The notes beneath the pieces were generated by a model that did no database searches, was not told the DNA's origin, and was given only the letters and a program-made list of their open reading frames with translations. Positions 44,068 to 52,035 of a DNA stretch of 64,000 nucleotides are shown here, piece after piece. The position numbers and the translations under genes were made by a program. Numbering within the stretch: position 1 is the stretch's first letter; the number at the start of each line of letters is the position of its first letter. The stretch is taken from contig NZ_LR134386.1 of NCBI RefSeq assembly GCF_900637665.1, positions 1,108,501 to 1,172,500 on the forward strand, in the 5' to 3' direction. This DNA is from Chryseobacterium nakagawai (GTDB lineage: Bacteria > Bacteroidota > Bacteroidia > Flavobacteriales > Weeksellaceae).

Positions 44068-46002
44068 TTAGTTTACACCATGCATCATTTTCTTTAAGAC
44101 AGGTGAAAGTAAACCTAGGATTACAGAAGCAATACCACAAAGTATAACGAACACCATGAAGAATTCAAATAAGTTATGGATTTCAAATCCTGCAAATTTG
44201 TTGTACTCCACTTTGATTATATTGTCTGATTTTAACTTTGCTAATTCCGTATCTGATGGATAAGAAAGCTGTTCAGGCTTTATTTCTGCATTTTTATCTG
44301 CTTTCTTGATATCATTGATTGTTTTGTTGTTTGCTTCAATAACTTTATCAAGTTTAATCCCTGCATTATCTAAAGCTTCTTTGTCTACTTTAGCAAGATT
44401 ATATTGTGCCAAAACAAATAATTCCTTAGGAGAAGCATCATGTTTTTTATCTAAGACAGCCTGTAAATCAATACCTTGTTTTTTAGCAGTCATAAATTTA
44501 TCACCAGTTGCAGGTAGGATAGAACCTAATGTCCCTGCTAATGCATATCCTGCAGCATTAGAAATAAAGAAAACACCATATAGTAATGAGGCAAATCTTT
44601 TTGGAGCCAGCTTACCAACCAATGATAATCCGATTGGAGATAAACAAAGCTCTCCACAAGTCTGGATGAAGTATAAAAGCATTAACCATTTAATAGCCAA
44701 TAAACCTGAACTTCCCAAATCTTTTACGTTGTGGGCGATGATGAAATAACTTAAAGCAATTAAAGCAAGACCTATAGCTTGTTTTAAAGGAGACACAGGC
44801 TCTTTTCCTTTTGCTCTTAGCTTATCCCAACACAAACTGAAAGGAACGGCTAATATAACAACGAAGATTCCATTAAAGATTTGGACCATTGAAGGAGGCA
44901 TATTCCATCCGAAAATATTTCTGTCAGTCTGGTTATCTGCAATGAATGTTAATGAAGATCCTGCCTGTTCAAAAGCTGCCCAGAAAAAGATAATGAAGAA
45001 AGAAACGATATAGATTACCCAGATTCTTTGTTTCTCAATCTTGTTTTCAGCAGAGGACATGATCAGGAATGCTAAGGAAATACCAGCTGCATAGATGAAT
45101 GGATAAATAATTCCTTTAATCATTTGTCCCATTTCCACCGAGTTAAACCCAAATTCACCTACCAATAAATATCTAAATACGAAGAATAAAGCAACAAATA
45201 AAACTCCGGTAATTCCTAAAGACTGACCTGAGAATTTTGCTGTTTGAGATTCTCCTTCTTCAAAATCAGCTGTTGTACTGTTTTTAGGCAACCCTCCAAT
45301 AGGGCGACCTTCAGGAGTTACTACATATTTATTTTTAAGGATAAAGAATGTTACAGTTCCAATTACCATGGCAATTGAAGCGGCTAAGAACCCCCATTTG
45401 AAAGCAAAGATATCTCTTACTCCAGTAGTAGCATCTTTTACGTCTCCTACGTATGGACAAATGAATTGTCCTAAGAATGCTCCGATGTTGATCCCCATAT
45501 AGAAAATGGTAAATGCAGAATCCAGTTTGGATTTTTCCTGTTTTGGATAGAGGCTTCCCACCATTGAGGAAATGTTCGGTTTGAAAAATCCATTACCAAA
45601 AATGATAACAAATAAAGCCAGCCACATAATAAGCTTAGCGCTCCCAATATCCGCAGAGAAAGTTGAGGCACTGATGAATAATAAAAACTGACCAATTGCC
45701 ATAAGGGATCCCCCCACGATAATTGCAAATCTGTTTCCGATATATTTATCAGCAATAAATCCTCCCAAAAGTGGGGTTAAATAACATAAAGCTAAAAATC
45801 CACCATAGATAATTGCTGCATCAGCTTCTTTTATCAATAAGGAATTTACCATGAAGAGCGTTAAAAGCGCTCTCATTCCGTAAAAGTTGAAACGCTCCCA
45901 CATTTCCGTTCCGAAAAGAACCCATAACCCTTTTGGATGTCTGGAATTCTTATTCTCTACAAATTCATCCAGTTTCGGACTTATTGCTTCAATATTATCC
46001 AT
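44068..46002 (-). CDS. POT family peptide transporter with long C-terminal insertion
   Basis: A 644-residue POT/PTR2 transporter, with EMWERFNFYGMRALLTLF and the signature FTIFYMGINIGAFLG. It carries an insertion of about 100 mainly hydrophilic residues (Lys/Asp/Ala-rich, with DKVIEANNKTINDIKK) before the last membrane helix, absent from the copy at 41519. I start at the ATG at 46002: a TTG at 46032 would lie upstream of the promoter's transcription start. Confidence 0.9.
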   Translation of the reverse strand: MDNIEAISPKLDEFVENKNSRHPKGLWVLFGTEMWERFNFYGMRALLTLFMVNSLLIKEADAAIIYGGFLALCYLTPLLGGFIADKYIGNRFAIIVGGSLMAIGQFLLFISASTFSADIGSAKLIMWLALFVIIFGNGFFKPNISSMVGSLYPKQEKSKLDSAFTIFYMGINIGAFLGQFICPYVGDVKDATTGVRDIFAFKWGFLAASIAMVIGTVTFFILKNKYVVTPEGRPIGGLPKNSTTADFEEGESQTAKFSGQSLGITGVLFVALFFVFRYLLVGEFGFNSVEMGQMIKGIIYPFIYAAGISLAFLIMSSAENKIEKQRIWVIYIVSFFIIFFWAAFEQAGSSLTFIADNQTDRNIFGWNMPPSMVQIFNGIFVVILAVPFSLCWDKLRAKGKEPVSPLKQAIGLALIALSYFIIAHNVKDLGSSGLLAIKWLMLLYFIQTCGELCLSPIGLSLVGKLAPKRFASLLYGVFFISNAAGYALAGTLGSILPATGDKFMTAKKQGIDLQAVLDKKHDASPKELFVLAQYNLAKVDKEALDNAGIKLDKVIEANNKTINDIKKADKNAEIKPEQLSYPSDTELAKLKSDNIIKVEYNKFAGFEIHNLFEFFMVFVILCGIASVILGLLSPVLKKMMHGVN

Positions 46003-46029
46003 TCTATTGTTAATTTTTGTTAAGACTGA

Positions 46030-46059
46030 CAAATATAGTTTATTTTAGGTTTTTGGCAA
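46030..46059 (-). promoter_or_regulatory. Promoter of the middle POT gene
   Basis: On the minus strand TTG (46057-46059) is spaced 19 bases from the -7 element TATATTTG (46030-46037), a good Bacteroidota promoter about 28 bases before the ATG. Confidence 0.8.
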
Positions 46060-46081
46060 GGTTTTAATTTTATTTTTAAAT

Positions 46082-46110
46082 AAAAAAGCTGCGGACCACT
46101 CCGCAGCTTT
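46082..46110 (-). terminator. Terminator of the third POT gene
   Basis: An 11-bp perfect stem AAAGCTGCGGA/TCCGCAGCTTT with a 4-base loop, with the T-run on the minus strand, 22 bases after the stop of the gene at 46133. Confidence 0.93.
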
Positions 46111-46132
46111 CTATTCTTTATAATATCAAGGG

Positions 46133-47788
46133 TTAATGCCCTTTTTCCTTCATAATTTTATTTAATCTTTTTAACATTGAAAGGCCTAAAAGTGTAGCAA
46201 ATATTAACAAAGCGAAATTCACAAGGAAATAATTCGTCTTATTTTCATAGCTATACCACGTACTTGCCAGAATTCCTGAAAGTTTGTTTCCTACAGAGTT
46301 GGCAAGGAAGAAACCTCCCATCATTAAAGCTGTAATCCTTGCAGGAGAAAGCTTGGAAACGAAAGAAAGCCCCATTGGAGAAAGACATAATTCCCCAATA
46401 GTAATTACGCCGTAACTTGCTACCAACCATAATGGAGAAACTTTTGCAGATCCATTATCTCCAGCCATTACCGCTAAAACCATTACCAGACATGATAATC
46501 CTGAAATAAACAGTCCTAAAACGATTTTGGTTGGTGTTAAAGGTTCTTTCCCTTTTCTTCTTAACAAAGCCCAGAATCCTACCACAACAGGAGTCAGTGC
46601 AATTACCCAGAATGGATTAATGGATTGGAATAGTTCAGTATTGTATAAGTAAACTTTACTTTCAGGGTTTTTCTCAAGAGCAGCACGTTGTTCCGGGGTA
46701 ATGTTTTTAAAGTAAACATCTTTTCCGATTTCTTTTTTCGTATCTCCGTTGTCGTCTTTCTGAGAGCGGAATTGGTTATCATACACAGGAACTTCTTTGT
46801 CTTCGTAGCTCTTTCCTTCAACCATATAAATTCCTTCCAATGGTTTTTCCAGAGAGGCAGGAACGCTTCTGTCTGTATAATAGTTAGCCCATCTTGTTAA
46901 AGCAGTACCATTCTGCTTGAAAACAGCCCAAAAGAACATACTGATCAGGAATACAGAAAGTAATGCTCCGATTGATGCTTTTTCATCAGGTTTAGCCTTA
47001 AAATAAAGAGAAGCATAGAAATAAATAACAGGAACACACGCAAAAATAAAAGCATCTGTACTGTCACTTCCAAAAATATTGTTTGGAATAAACCATCCGA
47101 TAGCTCCGAAAGCAATTGCAGGAACAAATACCTTAAGCATGATCTCAGAAAGTTTCGTATCACCTTCCTGTACAGGTTTCATCTGTGCTGCATGGATGTA
47201 GTGTTTTCTTCCGATTGTGAAAATCACCATACCAATAAGCATTCCAACTCCTGCGGTAATGAAGGCCTCACCCCAACCGAACTTATTACGCATAAATGCA
47301 GCAATAATGTTACAGATAAATGCCCCGATATTGATTCCCATGTAGAAAATATTGTATCCGGAATCTTTGTTCGCTTTATAAGGCTCTTCAGAATAAAGAT
47401 TTCCTAAAAGGGTAGAGATGGTAGGTTTAAAGAAACCATTACCAATAATAATTAATGCCAAAGAAGCATAAAATAAAGGTAAATCCTTGAAAATCCCCAT
47501 TCCTATGTACCCTGCAGCCATTAAAAAGCCTCCAAGGTAAATAGATTTGATATATCCCAGGACTCTATCAGCTAGGAATCCTCCAATAAATGGAGTAAGA
47601 TAAGTTAACGCAATATAAGTTCCGAAAATGTCATCAGCAGTTTTGTCCGGAAGTCCCAGACCTCCTTTCATACCCGTAGGTTCAATAACATACAGAACAA
47701 AGATTCCAAGAATCAGGTAGTACCCGAAACGCTCCCACATTTCTGTAAAGAAAAGATAAGGCAGCCCTTTAGGATGTTTAGTCTTCAT
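46133..47788 (-). CDS. POT family peptide transporter with central insertion
   Basis: A 551-residue POT/PTR2 transporter, with EMWERFGYYLILGIFVLY and NIFYMGINIGAFICN. It has a soluble insertion of about 80 residues (about 310-390, with EGKSYEDKEVPVYD and NITPEQRAALEKNP) between central helices, probably outside the cytoplasm. I start at the ATG at 47788, because an upstream frame reaching 47854 adds residues before the family start MKTKHPKG. It forms a cluster with two other POT genes, suggesting growth on peptides. Confidence 0.9.
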   Translation of the reverse strand: MKTKHPKGLPYLFFTEMWERFGYYLILGIFVLYVIEPTGMKGGLGLPDKTADDIFGTYIALTYLTPFIGGFLADRVLGYIKSIYLGGFLMAAGYIGMGIFKDLPLFYASLALIIIGNGFFKPTISTLLGNLYSEEPYKANKDSGYNIFYMGINIGAFICNIIAAFMRNKFGWGEAFITAGVGMLIGMVIFTIGRKHYIHAAQMKPVQEGDTKLSEIMLKVFVPAIAFGAIGWFIPNNIFGSDSTDAFIFACVPVIYFYASLYFKAKPDEKASIGALLSVFLISMFFWAVFKQNGTALTRWANYYTDRSVPASLEKPLEGIYMVEGKSYEDKEVPVYDNQFRSQKDDNGDTKKEIGKDVYFKNITPEQRAALEKNPESKVYLYNTELFQSINPFWVIALTPVVVGFWALLRRKGKEPLTPTKIVLGLFISGLSCLVMVLAVMAGDNGSAKVSPLWLVASYGVITIGELCLSPMGLSFVSKLSPARITALMMGGFFLANSVGNKLSGILASTWYSYENKTNYFLVNFALLIFATLLGLSMLKRLNKIMKEKGH

Positions 47789-47810
47789 ATATTCAAATTT
47801 CAATTCCTGC

Positions 47811-47818
47811 CAAAAATA
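47811..47818 (-). promoter_or_regulatory. -7 element of the third POT gene
   Basis: On the minus strand TATTTTTG matches TAnnTTTG, 23 bases before the start codon. The -33 element is weak. Confidence 0.5.
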
Positions 47819-47880
47819 AGTTTTTAATTCCAATTGATAAAATAAATAATACAAGCCTAAATGATTAATGAAATAAATAT

Positions 47881-47911
47881 AAAAATCCCTTTCAAAAATT
47901 TTGAAAGGGAT
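47881..47911 (-). terminator. Terminator after the secreted protein gene
   Basis: A nearly perfect palindrome ATCCCTTTCAAAA/TTTTGAAAGGGAT with five T on the minus strand, a few bases after the stop of the gene at 47917. Confidence 0.88.
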
Positions 47912-47916
47912 CTATT

Positions 47917-48714
47917 TTAGTTTTGAATTCTTGGTGGCGATGGAACCGGAGCTTGAATATTGACTTGTTCAACATATTTCTCTGTTTTCACTTTTATCAG
48001 ACCATTGAGAAAATCCTGCAGATCCTTTTCACTAGATGCAAACTTTTTTTCCGGAGAGCCAGCACTTATTTGTGCACATGCTTTATCATCGGTAATCACA
48101 TAATAATGGATAATGTCATAGTCCAGATCAATGTCATGATATTTTATATAAAACATTTCAGTTCCGTTCACAGTCCTGAATTCTGTTCTTTTGATTTTAT
48201 AGTGACCGGGATTCATTAGAAAACTTGTAAGGACAATGTCCTTTACATTTTTTAATGTGGCATTATTTTCTAAAGAAAAACTCCCAAAACTAGCAAACAG
48301 ATCTTTATTCAATACTCCCTGAAGCGCAAATTCTTCACGGGAGTATTCATGCTGCTCTTGAAGAATAGTCCATTTTTTAGGATTATAATAAAATCCGGCA
48401 TCCGCTCTTTTGCTTTGAGCCAATGATAAAGCAGTTTTGGGATTTGTGTAAGATGTACTGTTGACTACAGTGTTTTCATACAGGCCTTCCGTTGCTTTGT
48501 TTATGAACTTCCATGTGTTGTCTGGGAAAATAATCACTTTCTGATCACCTGCTGTAAAGGCTTCCATAGTGGAAAAGTTTCCAAGGTCGCCTCTGCTGGA
48601 TTTCCATGTTTTATCTTCAAAAAGCATAACTTCCTTACCATCATTAGTAATTGCTCTCTGTGAAAAGAACACAGACCAACACAATAAAAATAATAAGCAC
48701 AGAGCAGGCTTCAT
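47917..48714 (-). CDS. Exported protein of unknown function with two WK motifs
   Basis: A 265-residue protein with a signal peptide (residues 1-19). Two short repeats, GKEVMLFEDKTWK (about 26-38) and DQKVIIFPDNTWK (about 57-69), look like small SH3-like beta units; the rest has a KIKRTEFRTVNGTEMFYIKYH segment and a Pro-rich tail. I do not recognise the family. It begins 9 bases after the DPP IV-like gene stop on the same strand, so the two form an operon. Confidence 0.8.
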   Translation of the reverse strand: MKPALCLLFLLCWSVFFSQRAITNDGKEVMLFEDKTWKSSRGDLGNFSTMEAFTAGDQKVIIFPDNTWKFINKATEGLYENTVVNSTSYTNPKTALSLAQSKRADAGFYYNPKKWTILQEQHEYSREEFALQGVLNKDLFASFGSFSLENNATLKNVKDIVLTSFLMNPGHYKIKRTEFRTVNGTEMFYIKYHDIDLDYDIIHYYVITDDKACAQISAGSPEKKFASSEKDLQDFLNGLIKVKTEKYVEQVNIQAPVPSPPRIQN

Positions 48715-48723
48715 TAATTTTTT

Positions 48724-50853
48724 CTATAAATTACTCAAAATAAAATCTGTCATTTTCTGATACAGTTGCGGTCTTGTCTGGCCACCATAAATCCCATGGT
48801 TTTTATCTGGATACGCCATAAAATCAAACTGCTTTTTATTTTGAATCAAAGCTTCGGACAATTCCATAGAGTTTTGGAAATGAACGTTGTCATCAGCTGT
48901 TCCGTGGATTAAAAGAAATTTACCTTTCAACAGTTTTGCATATTCAGTAGGAGAGTTCTTATCATATCCATCAGGGTTTTCCTGTGGTGTTCTCATAAAT
49001 CTTTCTGTGTATACAGAATCATAATATCTCCAGTTGGTTACGGGTGCCACTGCAATACCCATTTTGAAAACATCTGCTCCTTTTGTCATGGCTAAGCTGG
49101 TCATATAACCTCCGAAGCTCCATCCGAACATACCGATTCTGCCCTTATCAATATAAGATTGGTTTCCGAACCATTTTGCAGCTGTAATCTGGTCTTCGAT
49201 CTCGTATTTACCAAGATTCATATAGGTAACTTTCTTGTATTTTGCTCCTTTGTAACCTGTTCCACGTCCATCAACACAAGCAACAATGTATCCTTTTTGT
49301 ACAAGATGGTTAAACCACATTGTGTTACCGTTATCCCATGAGTTGGCAACCTGTTGAGAACCTGGACCTGAATATTGGAACATGAATAATGGATACTTTT
49401 TATTAGGATCGAAATTTTTGGGTTTCATTATCCATGCATTCATTTGATCGCCTACAGCATTTGGGATAGTGATAAATTCCTTTTCAACAAAATTATCTGC
49501 TTTCAATTTCTGAAGCTGATCGTTGTTATTTTGAAGCTCTTTCACTGTTTTCCCATTTCCATCTTTTAATACATAAGTATGAGGTTTTGCAGCCGTAGAA
49601 GACGTTTCAATAAAATAGTTATAACTTTTACTGAAATTAGCAGAGTTATTTCCTTCTGCATTGGAGATCAGCTGAGATTTTCCGTTTTCTATATTTACCT
49701 TAGAGACCACTTTATTGATGCTCCCTTTTTCAGTAGTTTGGATGTAGATTTCTTTAGATTTTGGATTGAAACCATAATAATCTGTTACCTCCCAATTTCC
49801 TTTTGTAATCTGCTTCTTCAGTTTTCCATCTTTATCATACCAATATAAATGTCGGTTCCCATCTCTTTCAGAAGCCCAAAGGAAAGAATCATCATCAAGG
49901 AATTCAATCGTTGGACTGTCTGTGTCAATCCACTTATCATCAGTTTCTGTGAATAATTTCTGTACAGTTCCTGTTTTAGTATTTACTTTTAAAACATCTG
50001 AGGCATTTTGAATTCTCTCCGAAGTAATCAAAACCAATTCATCCGCTTTTGCAGTCTGAAAAACATTCTGGATATAATAATTTTTGAAAGAACCTAAGTT
50101 CAGTGGCATTACTTTCTCTGTATCAAGACGATAGAGCTGTGCAGAAACTACAGAGTTTTTTTCTCCTGCCTTAGGATATTTATAACGCATTTCTATAGGA
50201 TAAAGGTTTTTTCCATAGATCGGAATATAAATTTCCGGAACCTGGCTCTCGTCCGATTTTATAAATACAATAGCATCAGAGTTTTTCGTCCATTCATATT
50301 GTTTTGCATGTCCGAATTCTTCTTCATATACCCAGTCTGCCAGACCGTTAAGAATAGCATTTTTCTTACCATCAGTAGTAATCTGAGTGATTTTGCCTGA
50401 TGTTAGATCCTGATAAAACAAATTGTTATCAGAAATGAATGCTACTTTTGTGGCATCCGGTGAAAAAGCAGGCTCCTGAACAGACTTTCCTCCATTTAAG
50501 CTGATTACTTTCCCTGATTTTAAATCTTTTACTTCAAACTTTCCAAGGAAAGAGTGTCTGTAGATAGGCTGACTTTCTTTCTGCAAAAGAATTTTAGACT
50601 CATCATCCGAAAATACATAGCTTTCAAAGCTTCCCTCTACAATGTTTCCTTCTTTCTGAGAAGTTTTATATGAATATTTTGCAATTCCTGAAGGTTCAAT
50701 AACAAGATAATTTTCTCCGTTTTTCATAGAAGTAATCCCGGCAATACCTTTACCACGGTAATATCCTGAATATATTTTATCTAAAGTGATTTCCTGTGCA
50801 GACACTTGATGGAATGCGGCGGCTATAGTTAAAGTTAAGAGTAGTTTTTTCAT
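48724..50853 (-). CDS. Dipeptidyl peptidase IV-type serine peptidase (S9)
   Basis: A 709-residue exported peptidase: signal peptide (residues 1-20), an N-terminal eight-bladed propeller-like region (DPP IV N domain) and a C-terminal S9 alpha/beta hydrolase with GWSFGGYM (nucleophile Ser) and DKNHGI (catalytic His), with HGTADDNVH supplying the Asp. It removes X-Pro dipeptides from peptides. I start at the ATG at 50853. With the POT transporters it fits a peptide-use pathway. Confidence 0.93.
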   Translation of the reverse strand: MKKLLLTLTIAAAFHQVSAQEITLDKIYSGYYRGKGIAGITSMKNGENYLVIEPSGIAKYSYKTSQKEGNIVEGSFESYVFSDDESKILLQKESQPIYRHSFLGKFEVKDLKSGKVISLNGGKSVQEPAFSPDATKVAFISDNNLFYQDLTSGKITQITTDGKKNAILNGLADWVYEEEFGHAKQYEWTKNSDAIVFIKSDESQVPEIYIPIYGKNLYPIEMRYKYPKAGEKNSVVSAQLYRLDTEKVMPLNLGSFKNYYIQNVFQTAKADELVLITSERIQNASDVLKVNTKTGTVQKLFTETDDKWIDTDSPTIEFLDDDSFLWASERDGNRHLYWYDKDGKLKKQITKGNWEVTDYYGFNPKSKEIYIQTTEKGSINKVVSKVNIENGKSQLISNAEGNNSANFSKSYNYFIETSSTAAKPHTYVLKDGNGKTVKELQNNNDQLQKLKADNFVEKEFITIPNAVGDQMNAWIMKPKNFDPNKKYPLFMFQYSGPGSQQVANSWDNGNTMWFNHLVQKGYIVACVDGRGTGYKGAKYKKVTYMNLGKYEIEDQITAAKWFGNQSYIDKGRIGMFGWSFGGYMTSLAMTKGADVFKMGIAVAPVTNWRYYDSVYTERFMRTPQENPDGYDKNSPTEYAKLLKGKFLLIHGTADDNVHFQNSMELSEALIQNKKQFDFMAYPDKNHGIYGGQTRPQLYQKMTDFILSNL

Positions 50854-50871
50854 TTCTAATTTTAATGCTTC

Positions 50872-50879
50872 CAAATTTA
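50872..50879 (-). promoter_or_regulatory. -7 element of the DPP IV-like operon
   Basis: On the minus strand TAAATTTG matches TAnnTTTG, 19 bases before the start at 50853. It confirms that start over the frame reaching 50874. Confidence 0.65.
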
Positions 50880-50907
50880 ATAAATCTTACCTATATAACC
50901 ATATAAA

Positions 50908-50940
50908 ACAAAAATCAGGACGCTATGCCCTGATCTTTTT
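50908..50940. terminator. Bidirectional hairpin downstream of the peptide remnant
   Basis: ATCAGG/CCTGAT across a 9-base loop, with runs of A before and T after it. On the minus strand it ends the peptide transcript and separates it from the DPP IV-like operon. Confidence 0.8.
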
Positions 50941-50943
50941 ATT

Positions 50944-51168
50944 CTAATTTGCAACATGAATAGTACCTGGATCTCCATGATCCGGTGGGTAATAGCCTTT
51001 GGGAGCGCAGGTTGGATATGGAGAATTACAGGGTTACCTCTTCTAATCCTCCGATCCACCAGATTCTGAGCTTACACGTTTGTCCGTCTACACATCTTTC
51101 ATTCCTGGTAAAACACCACCTTGTACTTCTTTTAACTGTCGTCTTGAAACTTTTTTTAAATTTTTCAT
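50944..51168 (-). pseudogene. Frameshifted GG-leader bacteriocin-like peptide gene
   Basis: The minus-strand ATG at 51168 opens a leader MKNLKKVSRRQLKEVQGG (residues 1-18) of the double-glycine type common in Flavobacteria. The frame then hits a stop at 51090. A one-base shift continues as CVDGQTCKLRIWWIGG, and a compensating shift near 51025 returns to the first frame with CNSPYPTCAPKGYYPP, ending at a TAG at 50944. The first frame spans exactly 225 bases, so one lost and one gained base would restore a peptide of about 74 residues with four Cys. It may be a true pseudogene or sequencing errors. Confidence 0.7.
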
Positions 51169-51295
51169 GGTAAATATTTTTGATTGAAGATCCAAGGTAA
51201 TTAAAAAAATATCTGATGGTGAAATTTTTTAAAAAATAGAATTTGGCAGAAAAATTGAATATATATAATCACCAATCAATCAAAAAAGAGTAATT

Positions 51296-51769
51296 ATGGA
51301 AACGAATGCATACAACCAGAAACTTAACCGATATGTATTGAACGACCGAATTGTTTATACAGGTTTTTCTAGTTTTAGTGATGCACAGGAATGTGCTGAT
51401 AAAAAAGGCGGAATATTAGTGGAAGTAGGTTTTAAAGATGGAAATGATAATCCCGAAATTACAGATGAAGCTGGGTTGATAGAAAAAAAACTTCATTACT
51501 ATGTGTATGCAGGCGATGAGTATAAATTCATCCATTCATCTGATCCCGGATTTAGGAAATATGCGGAAGAATTACAAAAAATTAAGGCTAGAAATGATAA
51601 AACAAGCCCGGATGAAAGGTACTTTGCCAATTTTGAAATAGAAAATATAGAAGACCCTATCATTGTAATCAAAAATGATCAGTTTCAGTCGGTAACATCA
51701 AGAGAACGTTCAAAGTATTTGAAACACGCCAGAGTTTATGAACTAGGGGTATCCCTGCCAAAATCTTAA
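51296..51769 (+). CDS. Protein of unknown function
   Basis: A 157-residue soluble protein with no signal peptide. It contains LNRYVLNDRIVYTGFSSFSDAQ near residues 10-31, GLIEKKLHYYVYAGDEYKFIH near 62-82, and a charged C-terminal half. I do not recognise the family. It is followed 10 bases later by the DUF6496 gene, with a terminator after both, so they form one transcript. Confidence 0.75.
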   Translation: METNAYNQKLNRYVLNDRIVYTGFSSFSDAQECADKKGGILVEVGFKDGNDNPEITDEAGLIEKKLHYYVYAGDEYKFIHSSDPGFRKYAEELQKIKARNDKTSPDERYFANFEIENIEDPIIVIKNDQFQSVTSRERSKYLKHARVYELGVSLPKS

Positions 51770-51779
51770 AAAAAGTATT

Positions 51780-51968
51780 ATGAGCAAAACCAAATATTCA
51801 GATAAAGCTCAGGACAAAGTAGGAGAAGTAATGCATGAATTCAAAGAAGGCAAGCTGAAATCTTCTTCCGGAAAGAAAGTGACAAACAGAAAACAAGCTA
51901 TAGCTATTGGTATTTCTGAAGCGAGAGAAAAAGATCTGAAAGTGCCACCCAAAAAGAAAAGTAAGTAA
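51780..51968 (+). CDS. DUF6496 family small basic protein
   Basis: A 62-residue Lys-rich protein with KVGEVMHEFKEGKLKSSSGKKV (split as residues ~13-34) and KQAIAIGISEAREKDL, the pattern of DUF6496, found near DNA-associated and stress proteins. It may bind nucleic acid, but that is inference from charge. It is co-transcribed with the gene 10 bases upstream. Confidence 0.85.
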   Translation: MSKTKYSDKAQDKVGEVMHEFKEGKLKSSSGKKVTNRKQAIAIGISEAREKDLKVPPKKKSK

Positions 51969-51978
51969 TTTTAAATAC

Positions 51979-52010
51979 AGATGCCCGGGAAAATTCCGGG
52001 CATCTTTTTA
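51979..52010 (+). terminator. Terminator after the DUF6496 gene
   Basis: A GC-rich stem AGATGCCCGG/CCGGGCATCT with a loop, followed by five T. Confidence 0.93.
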
Positions 52011-52035
52011 TATTTTATAGCAAGGTAAAGGCTAT

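Noticed and set aside
46003..46032. TTG start 10 codons upstream of the middle POT gene
   Set aside because: It lies within the -7 element, upstream of the expected transcription start, so the ATG at 46002 is used.
50877..51059. 60-codon minus-strand frame over the peptide remnant
   Set aside because: It overlaps the GG-leader peptide gene in another frame; the leader and Cys-rich reading explains the sequence better.
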